This document shows, piece by piece, positions 18,136-26,533 of a stretch of DNA of 64,000 bases. The stretch lies in the NCBI GenBank assembly GCA_020444165.1, contig JAHLLK010000021.1, positions 1-64,000 on the forward strand. The letters are read 5' to 3'. The notes under the pieces are model-generated. The model had not been told where the DNA came from and searched no databases. It saw only the letters and a program-made list of their open reading frames with translations. The DNA comes from Deltaproteobacteria bacterium. Lineage in GTDB: Bacteria; Desulfobacterota; Desulfarculia; Desulfarculales; Desulfarculaceae. The position numbers were made by a program, and so were the translations under genes. Every line of letters starts with the position of its first letter. Positions within the stretch are counted from its first letter, which is position 1.

Positions 18136-20055
18136 GTGGAACCAGTTTTCTACGACTTCAGCCTCCTGACTGATTACGACCTCTATCTTTTCAACGAGGG
18201 CAGCCACCTCAGCATCTACGAAAAGATGGGCTGCCACCTGGCCGAACGCCAAGGGGAGGCCGGCGCCTATTTCGCCGTCTGGGCCCCCAACGCCCACGCG
18301 GTCTACGTGTTCGGCGATTTCAACGACTGGGACAAATGGAGCCGCCCCTTGAAGGCCCGGGGCAGTTCCGGCATCTGGGAAGGCTTCCTCCCCGGCATCA
18401 CCAAGGGTCAGCGCTACAAGTTCCTGGTGGAGTCCAAGTTCGATGCCTACAAGGCCGACAAGGCCGACCCCTTCGGCATCCTGCACGAGGTTCCGCCCCT
18501 GACCGGCAGCGTGGTCTGGGACCTGGACTACACCTGGGGCGACGAGGCCTGGCTGGCCGGCCGCGCCGCCCAGCCCCTCCAGACCTCGCCCATGGCCATC
18601 TACGAGGTGCACGCCCCCTCCTGGCGGCGCGGCGAGGCCGGGCGCCTGCTCTCCTACCAGGAGCTGGCTCCCCTGTTGGCCGACTACCTCCTGGAGATGG
18701 GCTACACCCACGCCGAGTTCCTGCCCGTGATGGAGCACCCCTTTGGCGGCTCCTGGGGCTACCAGGTCACCGGCTTCTTCGCCCCCACCAGCCGCCAGGG
18801 CGCCCCCCAGGACTTCATGTTCCTGGTGGACCACCTGCACCAGCGCGGCCTGGGAGTCATCCTGGACTGGGTGCCCAGTCACTTCCCCCAGGATGAGCAC
18901 GGGCTCAACTATTTCGACGGCACCCACCTCTATGAGCACGCCGACCCCCGCCAGGGCCATCACCCCGACTGGGACAGCATGATCTTCAACTACGGCCGGG
19001 CCGAGGTGCGCTCCTTCCTCCTGGCCTCCGCCTGCTTCTGGCTGAAGGAGATGCACGTGGACGGCCTCCGGGTGGACGCCGTGGCCTCCATGCTCTATCT
19101 CGATTATTCCCGCCAGGATGGCGAGTGGATTCCCAACGTCTACGGCGGCCGCGAAAACCTGGAGGCCATCGATTTCCTGCGGCGCATGAACACCGAGATC
19201 TACGGCCAATTCCCCGGCACGGTGACCATCGCCGAGGAATCCACCGACTGGCCCCTGGTCAGCCGCCCCACCTACACCGGCGGCCTGGGCTTCGGCTTCA
19301 AGTGGGACATGGGCTGGATGCACGACACCCTGGAGTACTTCCGCCACGAACCCGTGCACCGCAAATTCCACCACAACGAGATTACCTTCCGCCAACTCTA
19401 CGCCTTTCACGAGAACTTCGTCCTGGCCCTGTCCCACGACGAGGTGGTGCACGGCAAGGGCAGCCTCATCGGCAAGATGCCCGGCGACGACTGGCAGAAG
19501 TTCGCCAACCTCCGGCTGCTCTACGCCTACATGTACGGCCAGCCCGGCAAGAAGCTGTTGTTCATGGGTTGCGAATTTGCCCAGTGGCGGGAATGGAACA
19601 ACGAGGGCGAGTTGGATTGGGAGCTGTTGCGGTGGGGTCCCCACCGGGGCATGCAGCGGCTGGTGGCCGACCTGAACCGGCTCTACCAGGCTGAACCGGC
19701 CCTCTACCAGAGCGACCACCACTACAAGGGCTTCGAGTGGGTGGACTGCTCCGACGTGCCCCAGAGCATCATCTCGTTTCTCAGGTTCAACAAGGGGCAC
19801 ACCCGGCGCGTGCTGGTGGTGGCCAACTTCACCCCCGTGGTGCGCGAAGGCTACCGCATCGGGGTGGATCAACCCGGGTTCTGGCGGGAGTCGGTGAACA
19901 CCGACGCGGAGGTCTATGGCGGCTCCGGGGTGGGCAACCTGGGCGGCCTGGCCGCCGAGGACATCCCCCACCACGGCCGGCCCTGGTCCTTGAACCTCAC
20001 CCTGCCCCCCCTGGGAGCCCTGCTGTTGCAGCCCGCGGACCAGCTTTCGGAGTAG
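18136..20055 (+). CDS. glgB: 1,4-alpha-glucan branching enzyme (GH13)
   Basis: The 639-residue enzyme cuts alpha-1,4-glucan chains and rejoins them as alpha-1,6 branches in glycogen. The N-terminal CBM48 domain reads YFAVWAPNAHAVYVFGDFND. The GH13 barrel shows DGLRVDAVASMLYLDY (nucleophile Asp), TIAEESTDWP (acid Glu) and ALSHDEVVHGK (third acid). The C-terminal beta domain is present, so the protein is full length. The GTG start at 18136 has GGAAAGGAT about 5 nt upstream; this ribosome site is complementary to the conserved UCCUUUCC of the small RNAs at 30.7-31.6 kb. No other glycogen genes are in the window. Confidence 0.92.
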   Translation: MEPVFYDFSLLTDYDLYLFNEGSHLSIYEKMGCHLAERQGEAGAYFAVWAPNAHAVYVFGDFNDWDKWSRPLKARGSSGIWEGFLPGITKGQRYKFLVESKFDAYKADKADPFGILHEVPPLTGSVVWDLDYTWGDEAWLAGRAAQPLQTSPMAIYEVHAPSWRRGEAGRLLSYQELAPLLADYLLEMGYTHAEFLPVMEHPFGGSWGYQVTGFFAPTSRQGAPQDFMFLVDHLHQRGLGVILDWVPSHFPQDEHGLNYFDGTHLYEHADPRQGHHPDWDSMIFNYGRAEVRSFLLASACFWLKEMHVDGLRVDAVASMLYLDYSRQDGEWIPNVYGGRENLEAIDFLRRMNTEIYGQFPGTVTIAEESTDWPLVSRPTYTGGLGFGFKWDMGWMHDTLEYFRHEPVHRKFHHNEITFRQLYAFHENFVLALSHDEVVHGKGSLIGKMPGDDWQKFANLRLLYAYMYGQPGKKLLFMGCEFAQWREWNNEGELDWELLRWGPHRGMQRLVADLNRLYQAEPALYQSDHHYKGFEWVDCSDVPQSIISFLRFNKGHTRRVLVVANFTPVVREGYRIGVDQPGFWRESVNTDAEVYGGSGVGNLGGLAAEDIPHHGRPWSLNLTLPPLGALLLQPADQLSE

Positions 20056-20193
20056 CCGCCGGAGCCGCCGGCAATGGGGAGGCTGCCGGGGTGGGGGTGG
20101 CCCTGGCGCCCCACCGCCGGCTTCCGGCCGCCCGATTGGCCACCACCGGCCCCCCTCCGGCCCCCCACCGCCCTCCCCCGGGCTAGGCCGGGA

Positions 20194-20496
20194 TTACTGG
20201 CCCAGGTTCCACTCGTTGGAGCGGCCCTGGGGGTTGGCCGAAGGCAGCTCGCCGCTATAGCCCTTTTCCTGGCGCGCCCGGTTGGGCCGCGCGTTCTTGG
20301 CCTCGGGCCCCTTCTCATACACCGGGATGCCCCACTCGTCACTCTGGGTGCGGACCCCCATATTGCGGCTGTTGCCCTGGTTGGAAGAGCCGGGAATGGG
20401 TTGCCCCCATTCGTCGAACTGTTCCCCGAACACCGCCGGCGGCGCCGCGCAGGACGCCATCACCAACGCCAGCAGGATCACTGCCCAACCTCGCAT
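20194..20496 (-). CDS. Small lipoprotein with DEWG repeats
   Basis: The 100-residue protein has a signal sequence and lipobox (ALVMASC). The mature part is hydrophilic and contains short repeats: FDEWGQPIP, SDEWGIPVY and finally SNEWNLGQ. A GGAG site lies 9 nt before the ATG. I know no family for it. It lies convergent to glgB and upstream of the flagellin locus on the other strand. Confidence 0.65.
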   Translation of the reverse strand: MRGWAVILLALVMASCAAPPAVFGEQFDEWGQPIPGSSNQGNSRNMGVRTQSDEWGIPVYEKGPEAKNARPNRARQEKGYSGELPSANPQGRSNEWNLGQ

Positions 20497-20868
20497 GATT
20501 TAAGCTCCGTTCCGCCGCGTTAGCCGCGGCGCAGGGATTATCTTAACTAGAATTATACCAGAATCGTATAAACAACCTCGCTCCCCTGCTGTTCCGGCCC
20601 CTCCCGCCTCCCGGCGCAAAAAAATAAAAAAACCCTTAAGGCCCCGCCCCCCAATGCCGATGGGATACTCGAAGCCAGGCGACGGCGACGGTCGTCCCAC
20701 CCGCGAGGGGAAAAGGCTTCGGGAACCAAATGGCTTGGGGTATTGGTGCGCCCCGGCAAGGGAAAGATGTCTCCGGCATGGGAACCGGCGGCATCCGCCG
20801 GACGCCCCGCTGACCCCCAAGCCCGCGGAGGAGAAGACCGCTTTTACCAGCGGCACGCCACTCCTCCC
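20497..20868. other. Intergenic region between lipoprotein and mini-flagellin
   Basis: A/T-rich patches at about 20535-20575 and 20615-20640 probably hold the lipoprotein promoter (minus strand). The plus-strand promoter of the mini-flagellin must lie here too, but I cannot point to one with confidence. Open frames in both directions are shadows. Confidence 0.35.
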
Positions 20869-20907
20869 CGGCGCCAAAGGAAGGGCGCCGCACATCCTAA
20901 GGAGGGG
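20869..20907 (+). promoter_or_regulatory. CsrA-type leader hairpin plus Shine-Dalgarno of mini-flagellin
   Basis: Stem CGGCGCC (20869-20875) pairs with GGCGCCG (20884-20890) around the loop AAAGGAAG. The Shine-Dalgarno AAGGAGGGG (20899-20907) follows. The loop motif AAGGA and the GGA in the Shine-Dalgarno match the two-site CsrA pattern known from flagellin leaders. The same arrangement precedes both full flagellin genes. Confidence 0.65.
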
Positions 20908-20910
20908 ACC

Positions 20911-21447
20911 TTGAGTGTCATTGTTTACCCCCCAATAAGGACGCCTTTGGCCGCACGTGAACCGGGCGAAAGCTCTCCCGGGCAGGATGATTCTGCCTGG
21001 GGCTCCGCCCCGGCCCCCGGCCTGTGTCCTTCCCCCGGCAGCGCCGGAGCCGCCGATTTCCGCGACTACCTGCGCCTGCATCTCGTCACTCCCAACCCAC
21101 CCCCCCGCGCCGGGGAGACAGAGGCCTCACCCGGGGCCTCCCCACCCGGCCCGGCCGACTGGGAGGACCCCCTGCTCCGGGCTTTGCCCCGCGAGGCCCG
21201 GGTCCCCTTGGTCTGGGGCTCCTCCGGCGGGTCCGGGGCTTCGCCCCCGCTCCCGGATTCATCCCTGACCAGCCGGCAGATTCAGGCTGAAAATCTGCGG
21301 GCCGCGGCCAGTCGGTTAGCCGACGTGGACCAGGCCGCCGGGATGACCGCGCTCACCCGGGACTACATCGTGGCCCAGGCGGCGGTGGGCATGTTGGCCC
21401 AGGCCAACAGCCTGCCCCGGCTGGCCCTGTCCTTGGTGGGAGCCTAG
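20911..21447 (+). CDS. Mini-flagellin: flagellin-like protein with only the C-terminal D0/D1 helix
   Basis: The 178-residue protein starts at TTG 20911, directly after the same AAGGAGGGGA leader as the two flagellins, and opens MSVIV where they read MSLIV. The next ~120 residues are Pro/Gly/Ala-rich with no flagellin similarity. The last ~60 residues (QIQAENLRAAASRLADVD, then QAAVGMLAQANSLP and LALSLVGA) align with the flagellin C-terminal D0/D1 helix, which packs in the filament core. The N-terminal helix is absent. It could be a decayed third flagellin kept open by GC-rich sequence, or a minor filament or regulatory protein. Intact frame, leader and C terminus favour selection (inference). 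Confidence 0.6.
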   Translation: MSVIVYPPIRTPLAAREPGESSPGQDDSAWGSAPAPGLCPSPGSAGAADFRDYLRLHLVTPNPPPRAGETEASPGASPPGPADWEDPLLRALPREARVPLVWGSSGGSGASPPLPDSSLTSRQIQAENLRAAASRLADVDQAAGMTALTRDYIVAQAAVGMLAQANSLPRLALSLVGA

Positions 21448-21680
21448 GCTCATCCGCGGCCCTGGCGTCCGTGGCGGCTTTGCCGCCCCGGCCCGGCGCC
21501 GGCAATGACCACGGCTCCCAGCGGGTGAGGTCCGGAGTTTTCCGGCCGGAAAAAAGCTGAACTGGCAACATTTAATTGAGTTGCTCCCGCTAGAATTGCG
21601 CCATCTTTATGGCAGATTCAAAGGGATTTGTTTGCCAATTTTCTGGGTGAATTAAATTTAAAAAAAATTGATTTTGCGAT

Positions 21681-21708
21681 TAATGAAAGTAGCGTACCCG
21701 GCCGATTA
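21681..21708 (+). promoter_or_regulatory. Possible sigma-28 promoter of flagellin A
   Basis: In a markedly A/T-rich block, a -10-like GCCGATTA (21701-21708), close to the sigma-28 consensus GCCGATAA, follows a TAAT at 21681-21684 with 16 bp spacing. The -35 match is weak. It would give a leader of about 245 nt for the first full flagellin gene. Confidence 0.45.
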
Positions 21709-21814
21709 AGTTAATAACAAGAACGAAAGACCAATTAGCCAGTAGACTGTTAACCTTATATAAAATGCAGCAACCACCAAGGATGTGCTCCTGACTGACA
21801 GACAATATGCGCTA

Positions 21815-21836
21815 AGCCGTTAGCGGCTTTTTATAG
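21815..21836 (+). promoter_or_regulatory. Attenuator-like hairpins in the flagellin A leader
   Basis: AAGCCG pairs with CGGCTT around a four-base loop and is followed directly by a T-run, making a terminator-like hairpin. The overlapping pair GCTAA/TTAGC is mutually exclusive with it. If transcription starts near 21715, this sits inside the flagellin A leader and could act as an attenuator; otherwise it ends a transcript from upstream. Confidence 0.5.
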
Positions 21837-21877
21837 ACGATAAACCTTGCATTGGGAGATGCTTTCGCAGCTGACCC

Positions 21878-21913
21878 GGGAAAAGTTTGCTCAAGAGGGG
21901 ACAAACTTTTCCC
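21878..21913 (+). promoter_or_regulatory. Perfect 12-bp hairpin in the flagellin A leader
   Basis: GGGAAAAGTTTG (21878-21889) is perfectly complementary to CAAACTTTTCCC (21902-21913), with a 12-nt purine-rich loop containing AAGAGGGGA. No T-run follows, so it is not a simple terminator. It may stabilise the flagellin mRNA 5' end or expose the loop to a regulator (inference). The other two flagellin leaders lack it. Confidence 0.6.
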
Positions 21914-21919
21914 AAAAGT

Positions 21920-21959
21920 GGCGCCAAAGGATGTGGCGCTTTAAATACCTAAGGAGGGG
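21920..21959 (+). promoter_or_regulatory. CsrA-type leader hairpin plus Shine-Dalgarno of flagellin A
   Basis: GCGCC (21921-21925) pairs with GGCGC (21935-21939) around AAAGGATGT, followed by AAGGAGGGG just before the ATG. The loop keeps AAAGGA, as in the other two leaders, while flanking bases vary. Confidence 0.68.
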
Positions 21960-21962
21960 ATC

Positions 21963-23720
21963 ATGAGCTTGATTGTTAATCACAATCTTATGGCGCAGAA
22001 TGCCGCCCGCAACCTGGGCATCATCTACCAGCGTTTGGGCAATTCCACCCAGCGGTTGTCTTCGGGCATGCGCATCAACTCCGCCGCCGACGACGCGGCC
22101 GGTCTCGCCATCCGCGAATTTATGCGTTCGGAAATTTCGACCCTCAACCAGGGCATACGCAACGCCTCCGACGGCATCAGTATGGTGCAGACGGCGGAAG
22201 GCGGCATGCAGGTCATTGACGAGAAGCTGATCCGCATGAAGGAGCTGGCCGAGCAGGCCGCCACCGGCACCTACACCACGGCGCAGCGCGAGATCATGAA
22301 CTCCGAGTTCCAGGCCATGGCCGCGGAAATCGACCGTATCGCCAACGCCACCGACTTCAACGGCGTCAAGCTCCTGGACGGCAGCCTGTCCTACCAGCAC
22401 GCGGGCAGCGGCATGAAGATCCACTTCGGCACGGGCAACGACGCGTCCGAGGACTACTACTTCATCAACACCAGCGACATGCGGGCCACCGCCTCCACCG
22501 GCCTCCGGGTGGGCAACTCCGACCCCCGGGACACGCTCAGGACCACCGGCCTCAACGCCATCTCGGCCACCAGCGCCCTGGGCGAAGGCACGGGGCTCTC
22601 CACCACGGCCAACGACGGCATGTTCGGCATCCGCTACTCCAACGACTTCGACTCCGAAAACGCCAGCAACGCCACCTGGGACGTGTACGGCTACGTGGAC
22701 GTGGACGCCTCCCGCACCTCCATCAACGACATCGTGCAGAACATCAACCAGGGGCGCCAGGCCACCGGCACCCTCACCTTCGCGGCCATGGCCGACTCCA
22801 CCGAGATGGCCACCCAGAGCCTGACCATCAACGGCAACATCTTCACCTTCGCCTCGGCCGCCGGCGTGGGCACCTACGACGCCACCAACAAGACCGGCGT
22901 GATCAACATCAGCGCGCCCAATATCAGCGCGGCCTCCCTCTCCTTGGAGGTGTCGGCCTACCTGAACGTGCACAACACCTCCATCGGGGTGAACGCGGTG
23001 TACAGCGGCTCCACCCTGAACCTCTTCGCCACGGAATGGGGCGAGGACGGCAACAACATCGACACCACGGTCACCGGCTCCTTCACGGCCGGCCAGACCA
23101 GCCTGCAGCACGGCGGCGAGAAGCAGATGACCGCCAGCGTGTTCTACGACGAGGCCAACGGCCAGTACGAGCTGCAGATTCAGATGGACCGCGGCGGCGA
23201 GAAGAACCAGGTGCAGATCTTCAACCTGAACTTCAACGGCGGCACCAGTGACCCGCAGGTGGTCGGCGGCGCCATCACCGGCACCTCCATGAACGGCCAG
23301 TACGGGGTCATGTACACCGATGACGCCGGCACCGCGGTGAACAGCTTCAACCTGGTGGACGAAACCACCGAGTGGGCCCAGCCCCAGAACGGCACCGGCA
23401 ACACCGACTGGGACGGCGCGGACATCCTGACCCAGTCCGCGGCCCAGCGCTCGCTCGCCGCCATGAACGAGGCCATCGCCCGCAAGGACGTGGCCCGGGC
23501 CAACCTGGGCGCCATCCAGAACCGCCTGGAGAACACCATCACCAACCTGCAGATCCAGGCCGAGAACCTGCAGGCCTCGGAGTCCCGCATCAGCGACGTG
23601 GACGTGGCCACCGAGATGACCGAGTTCACGAGGAACAACATCCTGGCCCAGGCCGCGGTGTCCATGCTGGCCCAGGCCAACAGCCTGCCCCAGCTGGCTC
23701 TCTCCCTCCTGGGCGGCTGA
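21963..23720 (+). CDS. Flagellin A
   Basis: The 585-residue flagellin has conserved N-terminal D0/D1 (MSLIVNHNLMAQNAARNLG, then STQRLSSGMRINSAADDAAG) and a C-terminal helix (LQIQAENLQASESRISDVD to MLAQANSLPQLALSLL). The variable central domain is about 300 residues, long for a flagellin, and rich in Thr/Ser/Asn. Secreted through the flagellar export gate, it polymerises into the filament. The AAGGAGGGG ribosome site is ideal. From 22803 to 23704 the DNA looks identical to flagellin B, while the N-terminal third differs at many codons, pointing to recent gene conversion. Regulation by sigma-28 and CsrA is suggested by the leader. Confidence 0.95.
   Translation: MSLIVNHNLMAQNAARNLGIIYQRLGNSTQRLSSGMRINSAADDAAGLAIREFMRSEISTLNQGIRNASDGISMVQTAEGGMQVIDEKLIRMKELAEQAATGTYTTAQREIMNSEFQAMAAEIDRIANATDFNGVKLLDGSLSYQHAGSGMKIHFGTGNDASEDYYFINTSDMRATASTGLRVGNSDPRDTLRTTGLNAISATSALGEGTGLSTTANDGMFGIRYSNDFDSENASNATWDVYGYVDVDASRTSINDIVQNINQGRQATGTLTFAAMADSTEMATQSLTINGNIFTFASAAGVGTYDATNKTGVINISAPNISAASLSLEVSAYLNVHNTSIGVNAVYSGSTLNLFATEWGEDGNNIDTTVTGSFTAGQTSLQHGGEKQMTASVFYDEANGQYELQIQMDRGGEKNQVQIFNLNFNGGTSDPQVVGGAITGTSMNGQYGVMYTDDAGTAVNSFNLVDETTEWAQPQNGTGNTDWDGADILTQSAAQRSLAAMNEAIARKDVARANLGAIQNRLENTITNLQIQAENLQASESRISDVDVATEMTEFTRNNILAQAAVSMLAQANSLPQLALSLLGG
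22803..23704 (+). repeat. Flagellin A/B identical segment, copy 1
   Basis: By eye, about 900 bp here match 24951-25852 without difference (offset 2148). Upstream of 22803 the two genes differ at scattered positions, many of them synonymous. The sharp boundary marks a conversion tract or recent recombination. Confidence 0.8.
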
Positions 23721-24067
23721 GAGACCAACCGGCCGCTCCGGGGGGTCCCGGGGCGGCCGCCAAGGATATGGACAGCGATAGAAGGCTTAGGTAAACGAAA
23801 CAGTTTTGCAAAACGTAGGCTTGGACCTCGGCTTGGACCGAGCCTGGGAAGGGGGATTCCAAACAAGGGCGCCAAGCACCCAAACCCCAGGACCCCGCGC
23901 CGGTCAAGAGCGGCCTCCGCCGCCGGCGCTCCCCAGAACCTCTAACCCGCCCGGCGAGACCGGGACGGCCGGACCGCCAGGGAACCCCGAAGCAGAGGGC
24001 GGGAGCCCGCTTCGGACGGCGGCCGGCCCGGGCGGACGGCGACGGCCGCTTCCGCCACACCCAAGGA
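23721..24067. other. Spacer between the flagellin genes
   Basis: A GC-rich inverted repeat (GGCCGC ... GCGGCC, about 23731-23760) right after flagellin A may act as a terminator or processing site, although no T-run follows. The rest is proline/arginine-coding-like GC-rich sequence without a ribosome site. No clear promoter for flagellin B is visible; it may be read through from flagellin A or use a promoter I cannot identify. Confidence 0.4.
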
Positions 24068-24106
24068 CGGCGCCAAAGGATAAGGCGCTGAAAAACCTAA
24101 GGAGGG
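24068..24106 (+). promoter_or_regulatory. CsrA-type leader hairpin plus Shine-Dalgarno of flagellin B
   Basis: CGGCGCC (24068-24074) pairs with GGCGCTG (24084-24090, one G-U pair) around AAAGGATAA; AAGGAGGGG follows. The outer stem bases differ from the other leaders but still pair. Confidence 0.68.
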
Positions 24107-24110
24107 GATC

Positions 24111-25865
24111 ATGAGTTTGATAGTCAACCACAACCTGATGGCTCAGAACGCCGCCCGCAACTTGGGCATCGTGTACGATCGCTTGGGCGCTTCCACCCAG
24201 CGGCTGTCTTCCGGCTTGCGGATCAACTCCGCGGCCGACGACGCGGCCGGCCTGGCCATCCGCGAGTTCATGCGCTCGGAGATCGCCACCCTGAACCAGG
24301 GCATAAGGAACGCCTCGGATGGCATCAGCCTGATCCAGACGGCGGAAGGCGCCATGCAGGTCATCGATGAAAAGCTCCTCCGGATGAAGGAGCTTTCCGA
24401 GCAGGCCGCCACCGGCACCTACACCACGGCCCAGCGCGAGATCATGAACTCCGAGTTCCAGGCCATGGCCTCGGAGATCGACCGGATCGCCAACGCCACG
24501 GACTTCAACGGCGTCAAGCTCCTTGACGGCAGCCTGGCCTACCAGCACTCCGGCAGCGGCATGAAGATCCACTTCGGCGCGGGCAACGACGCGGCCGAGG
24601 ACTACTACTTCATCAACACCAGCGACATGCGGGCCACCGCCTCCACCGGCCTCCGGGTGGGCAATTCCGACCCGCGGGACACGCTCAGGACCACCGGCCT
24701 CAACGCCCTTTCGGCCACCAGCGCCCTGAGTGAGGGCACCGGGCTCTCCACCACGGCCAACGACGGCATGTTCGGCCTCCGCTTCAGCAACGACTTCGAC
24801 TCGCAGGACGCCGGCAGCGCCTCTTGGACCGTGTACGGCTACGTGGACGTGGACGCCTCCAAGACCTCCATCAACGACATCGTCCAGAACATCAACCAGG
24901 GCCGCCAGGCCACCGGCACCATCACCTTCGCGGCCATGGCCGACACCACGGAGATGGCCACCCAGAGCCTGACCATCAACGGCAACATCTTCACCTTCGC
25001 CTCGGCCGCCGGCGTGGGCACCTACGACGCCACCAACAAGACCGGCGTGATCAACATCAGCGCGCCCAATATCAGCGCGGCCTCCCTCTCCTTGGAGGTG
25101 TCGGCCTACCTGAACGTGCACAACACCTCCATCGGGGTGAACGCGGTGTACAGCGGCTCCACCCTGAACCTCTTCGCCACGGAATGGGGCGAGGACGGCA
25201 ACAACATCGACACCACGGTCACCGGCTCCTTCACGGCCGGCCAGACCAGCCTGCAGCACGGCGGCGAGAAGCAGATGACCGCCAGCGTGTTCTACGACGA
25301 GGCCAACGGCCAGTACGAGCTGCAGATTCAGATGGACCGCGGCGGCGAGAAGAACCAGGTGCAGATCTTCAACCTGAACTTCAACGGCGGCACCAGTGAC
25401 CCGCAGGTGGTCGGCGGCGCCATCACCGGCACCTCCATGAACGGCCAGTACGGGGTCATGTACACCGATGACGCCGGCACCGCGGTGAACAGCTTCAACC
25501 TGGTGGACGAAACCACCGAGTGGGCCCAGCCCCAGAACGGCACCGGCAACACCGACTGGGACGGCGCGGACATCCTGACCCAGTCCGCGGCCCAGCGCTC
25601 GCTCGCCGCCATGAACGAGGCCATCGCCCGCAAGGACGTGGCCCGGGCCAACCTGGGCGCCATCCAGAACCGCCTGGAGAACACCATCACCAACCTGCAG
25701 ATCCAGGCCGAGAACCTGCAGGCCTCGGAGTCCCGCATCAGCGACGTGGACGTGGCCACCGAGATGACCGAGTTCACGAGGAACAACATCCTGGCCCAGG
25801 CCGCGGTGTCCATGCTGGCCCAGGCCAACAGCCTGCCCCAGCTGGCTCTCTCGCTCTTGGGTTAA
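24111..25865 (+). CDS. Flagellin B
   Basis: The 584-residue flagellin has the same layout as flagellin A: D0/D1 at the N terminus (MSLIVNHNLMAQNAARNLG), a long Thr/Asn-rich middle and the C-terminal helix ending LALSLLG. Differences from A are confined to the first 280 residues (for example SDFDSQDAGSASWTVYG-type changes in the early variable region) and the final residue. It is followed by two strong hairpins, the second with U-tracts on both strands. Two nearly identical filament subunits suggest dosage or a composite filament (inference). Confidence 0.95.
   Translation: MSLIVNHNLMAQNAARNLGIVYDRLGASTQRLSSGLRINSAADDAAGLAIREFMRSEIATLNQGIRNASDGISLIQTAEGAMQVIDEKLLRMKELSEQAATGTYTTAQREIMNSEFQAMASEIDRIANATDFNGVKLLDGSLAYQHSGSGMKIHFGAGNDAAEDYYFINTSDMRATASTGLRVGNSDPRDTLRTTGLNALSATSALSEGTGLSTTANDGMFGLRFSNDFDSQDAGSASWTVYGYVDVDASKTSINDIVQNINQGRQATGTITFAAMADTTEMATQSLTINGNIFTFASAAGVGTYDATNKTGVINISAPNISAASLSLEVSAYLNVHNTSIGVNAVYSGSTLNLFATEWGEDGNNIDTTVTGSFTAGQTSLQHGGEKQMTASVFYDEANGQYELQIQMDRGGEKNQVQIFNLNFNGGTSDPQVVGGAITGTSMNGQYGVMYTDDAGTAVNSFNLVDETTEWAQPQNGTGNTDWDGADILTQSAAQRSLAAMNEAIARKDVARANLGAIQNRLENTITNLQIQAENLQASESRISDVDVATEMTEFTRNNILAQAAVSMLAQANSLPQLALSLLG
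24951..25852 (+). repeat. Flagellin A/B identical segment, copy 2
   Basis: Partner of 22803-23704. Identity covers the last third of the variable domain and the whole C-terminal domain and ends within the last few codons. Confidence 0.8.
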
Positions 25866-25944
25866 TCCTTGCCGGGGCCCTCTCGACGGGGAGGGCCCCG
25901 CCTCGGCTTGCGCTTCTTGGTGAGACAAACCTGTCGTCCTGCCC

Positions 25945-25986
25945 AAAAAACCGCCGGCCGCCCGAGAAGGGCGGCCGGCGGTTTTT
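25945..25986. terminator. Bidirectional terminator after flagellin B
   Basis: AAAACCGCCGGCCGCCC, a GAGAA loop, and the exact complement followed by a T-run form a 17-bp stem. The A-run on the left makes it work in both directions, serving flagellin B (plus) and the rubrerythrin-type gene (minus). Confidence 0.88.
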
Positions 25987-26077
25987 GGCGTCACGAGAAA
26001 ACCCGGCCACCCCGTCGCCGGGTTCTGGCAAGGCAAGGGGGCCGCGGCTGGAAACCGGGTTGCTTCCGGGGGTTAGC

Positions 26078-26533
26078 TTAGTTCTCCACCAGGATGGCGC
26101 CTTCGTACTCCAGCTCCAGGTACAGCTTGTGCTTGGCCTCTTCCTGGGCCAGGGCCTCGAAGGCCTCCTTGATCCGTGGATCCTTGGCCCGGGTGCCCAG
26201 GTCGGTGTACAGGCGGAAGGCAGCCTTTTCCCGCTTCATGGCCACGGTCAGGGCGTCCTGGTAGTCCATCTGGGGTTTGATCTCGGCGGGCACCAGGTAA
26301 TCGGCGATCTTCAGGTCGGTGACCTTGACCTCGGAAGGCTTCAGCTCCCCGCCCTCCTTCACCTGCTGGAGCTTGGTCTTGTGCCGGATCTCCTGGGCGG
26401 CGAAGTCCTTGAAGACTTGCTTCATCCAGGGTTTTTCCACCCGGTTGGCCATGGAAATGTAGAATTGGGTGGCCTCGTCTTCTTTATCAATGGCGAAATC
26501 CAGAATCTCGTCCACCGAACCGAAGGTGCTCAT
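26078..26533 (-). CDS. Rubrerythrin-type ferritin-like diiron protein
   Basis: The 151-residue four-helix-bundle protein has metal-ligand motifs spaced as in rubrerythrin: EDEATQFY, EIRHKTKL, KREKAAFRLY and EEAKHKLYL. It lacks the C-terminal rubredoxin domain, so it belongs to the short ferritin-like branch. Such proteins reduce peroxide or handle iron in anaerobes. An excellent AAGGAGG site lies 6 nt before the ATG. It is monocistronic, with the shared flagellin terminator downstream. The exact activity is uncertain. Confidence 0.82.
   Translation of the reverse strand: MSTFGSVDEILDFAIDKEDEATQFYISMANRVEKPWMKQVFKDFAAQEIRHKTKLQQVKEGGELKPSEVKVTDLKIADYLVPAEIKPQMDYQDALTVAMKREKAAFRLYTDLGTRAKDPRIKEAFEALAQEEAKHKLYLELEYEGAILVEN

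Noticed and set aside
20743..20910. Upstream extension of the mini-flagellin frame
   Set aside because: The flagellin-type Shine-Dalgarno lies directly before TTG 20911, and residues after it match the flagellin N terminus, so the upstream part is leader.
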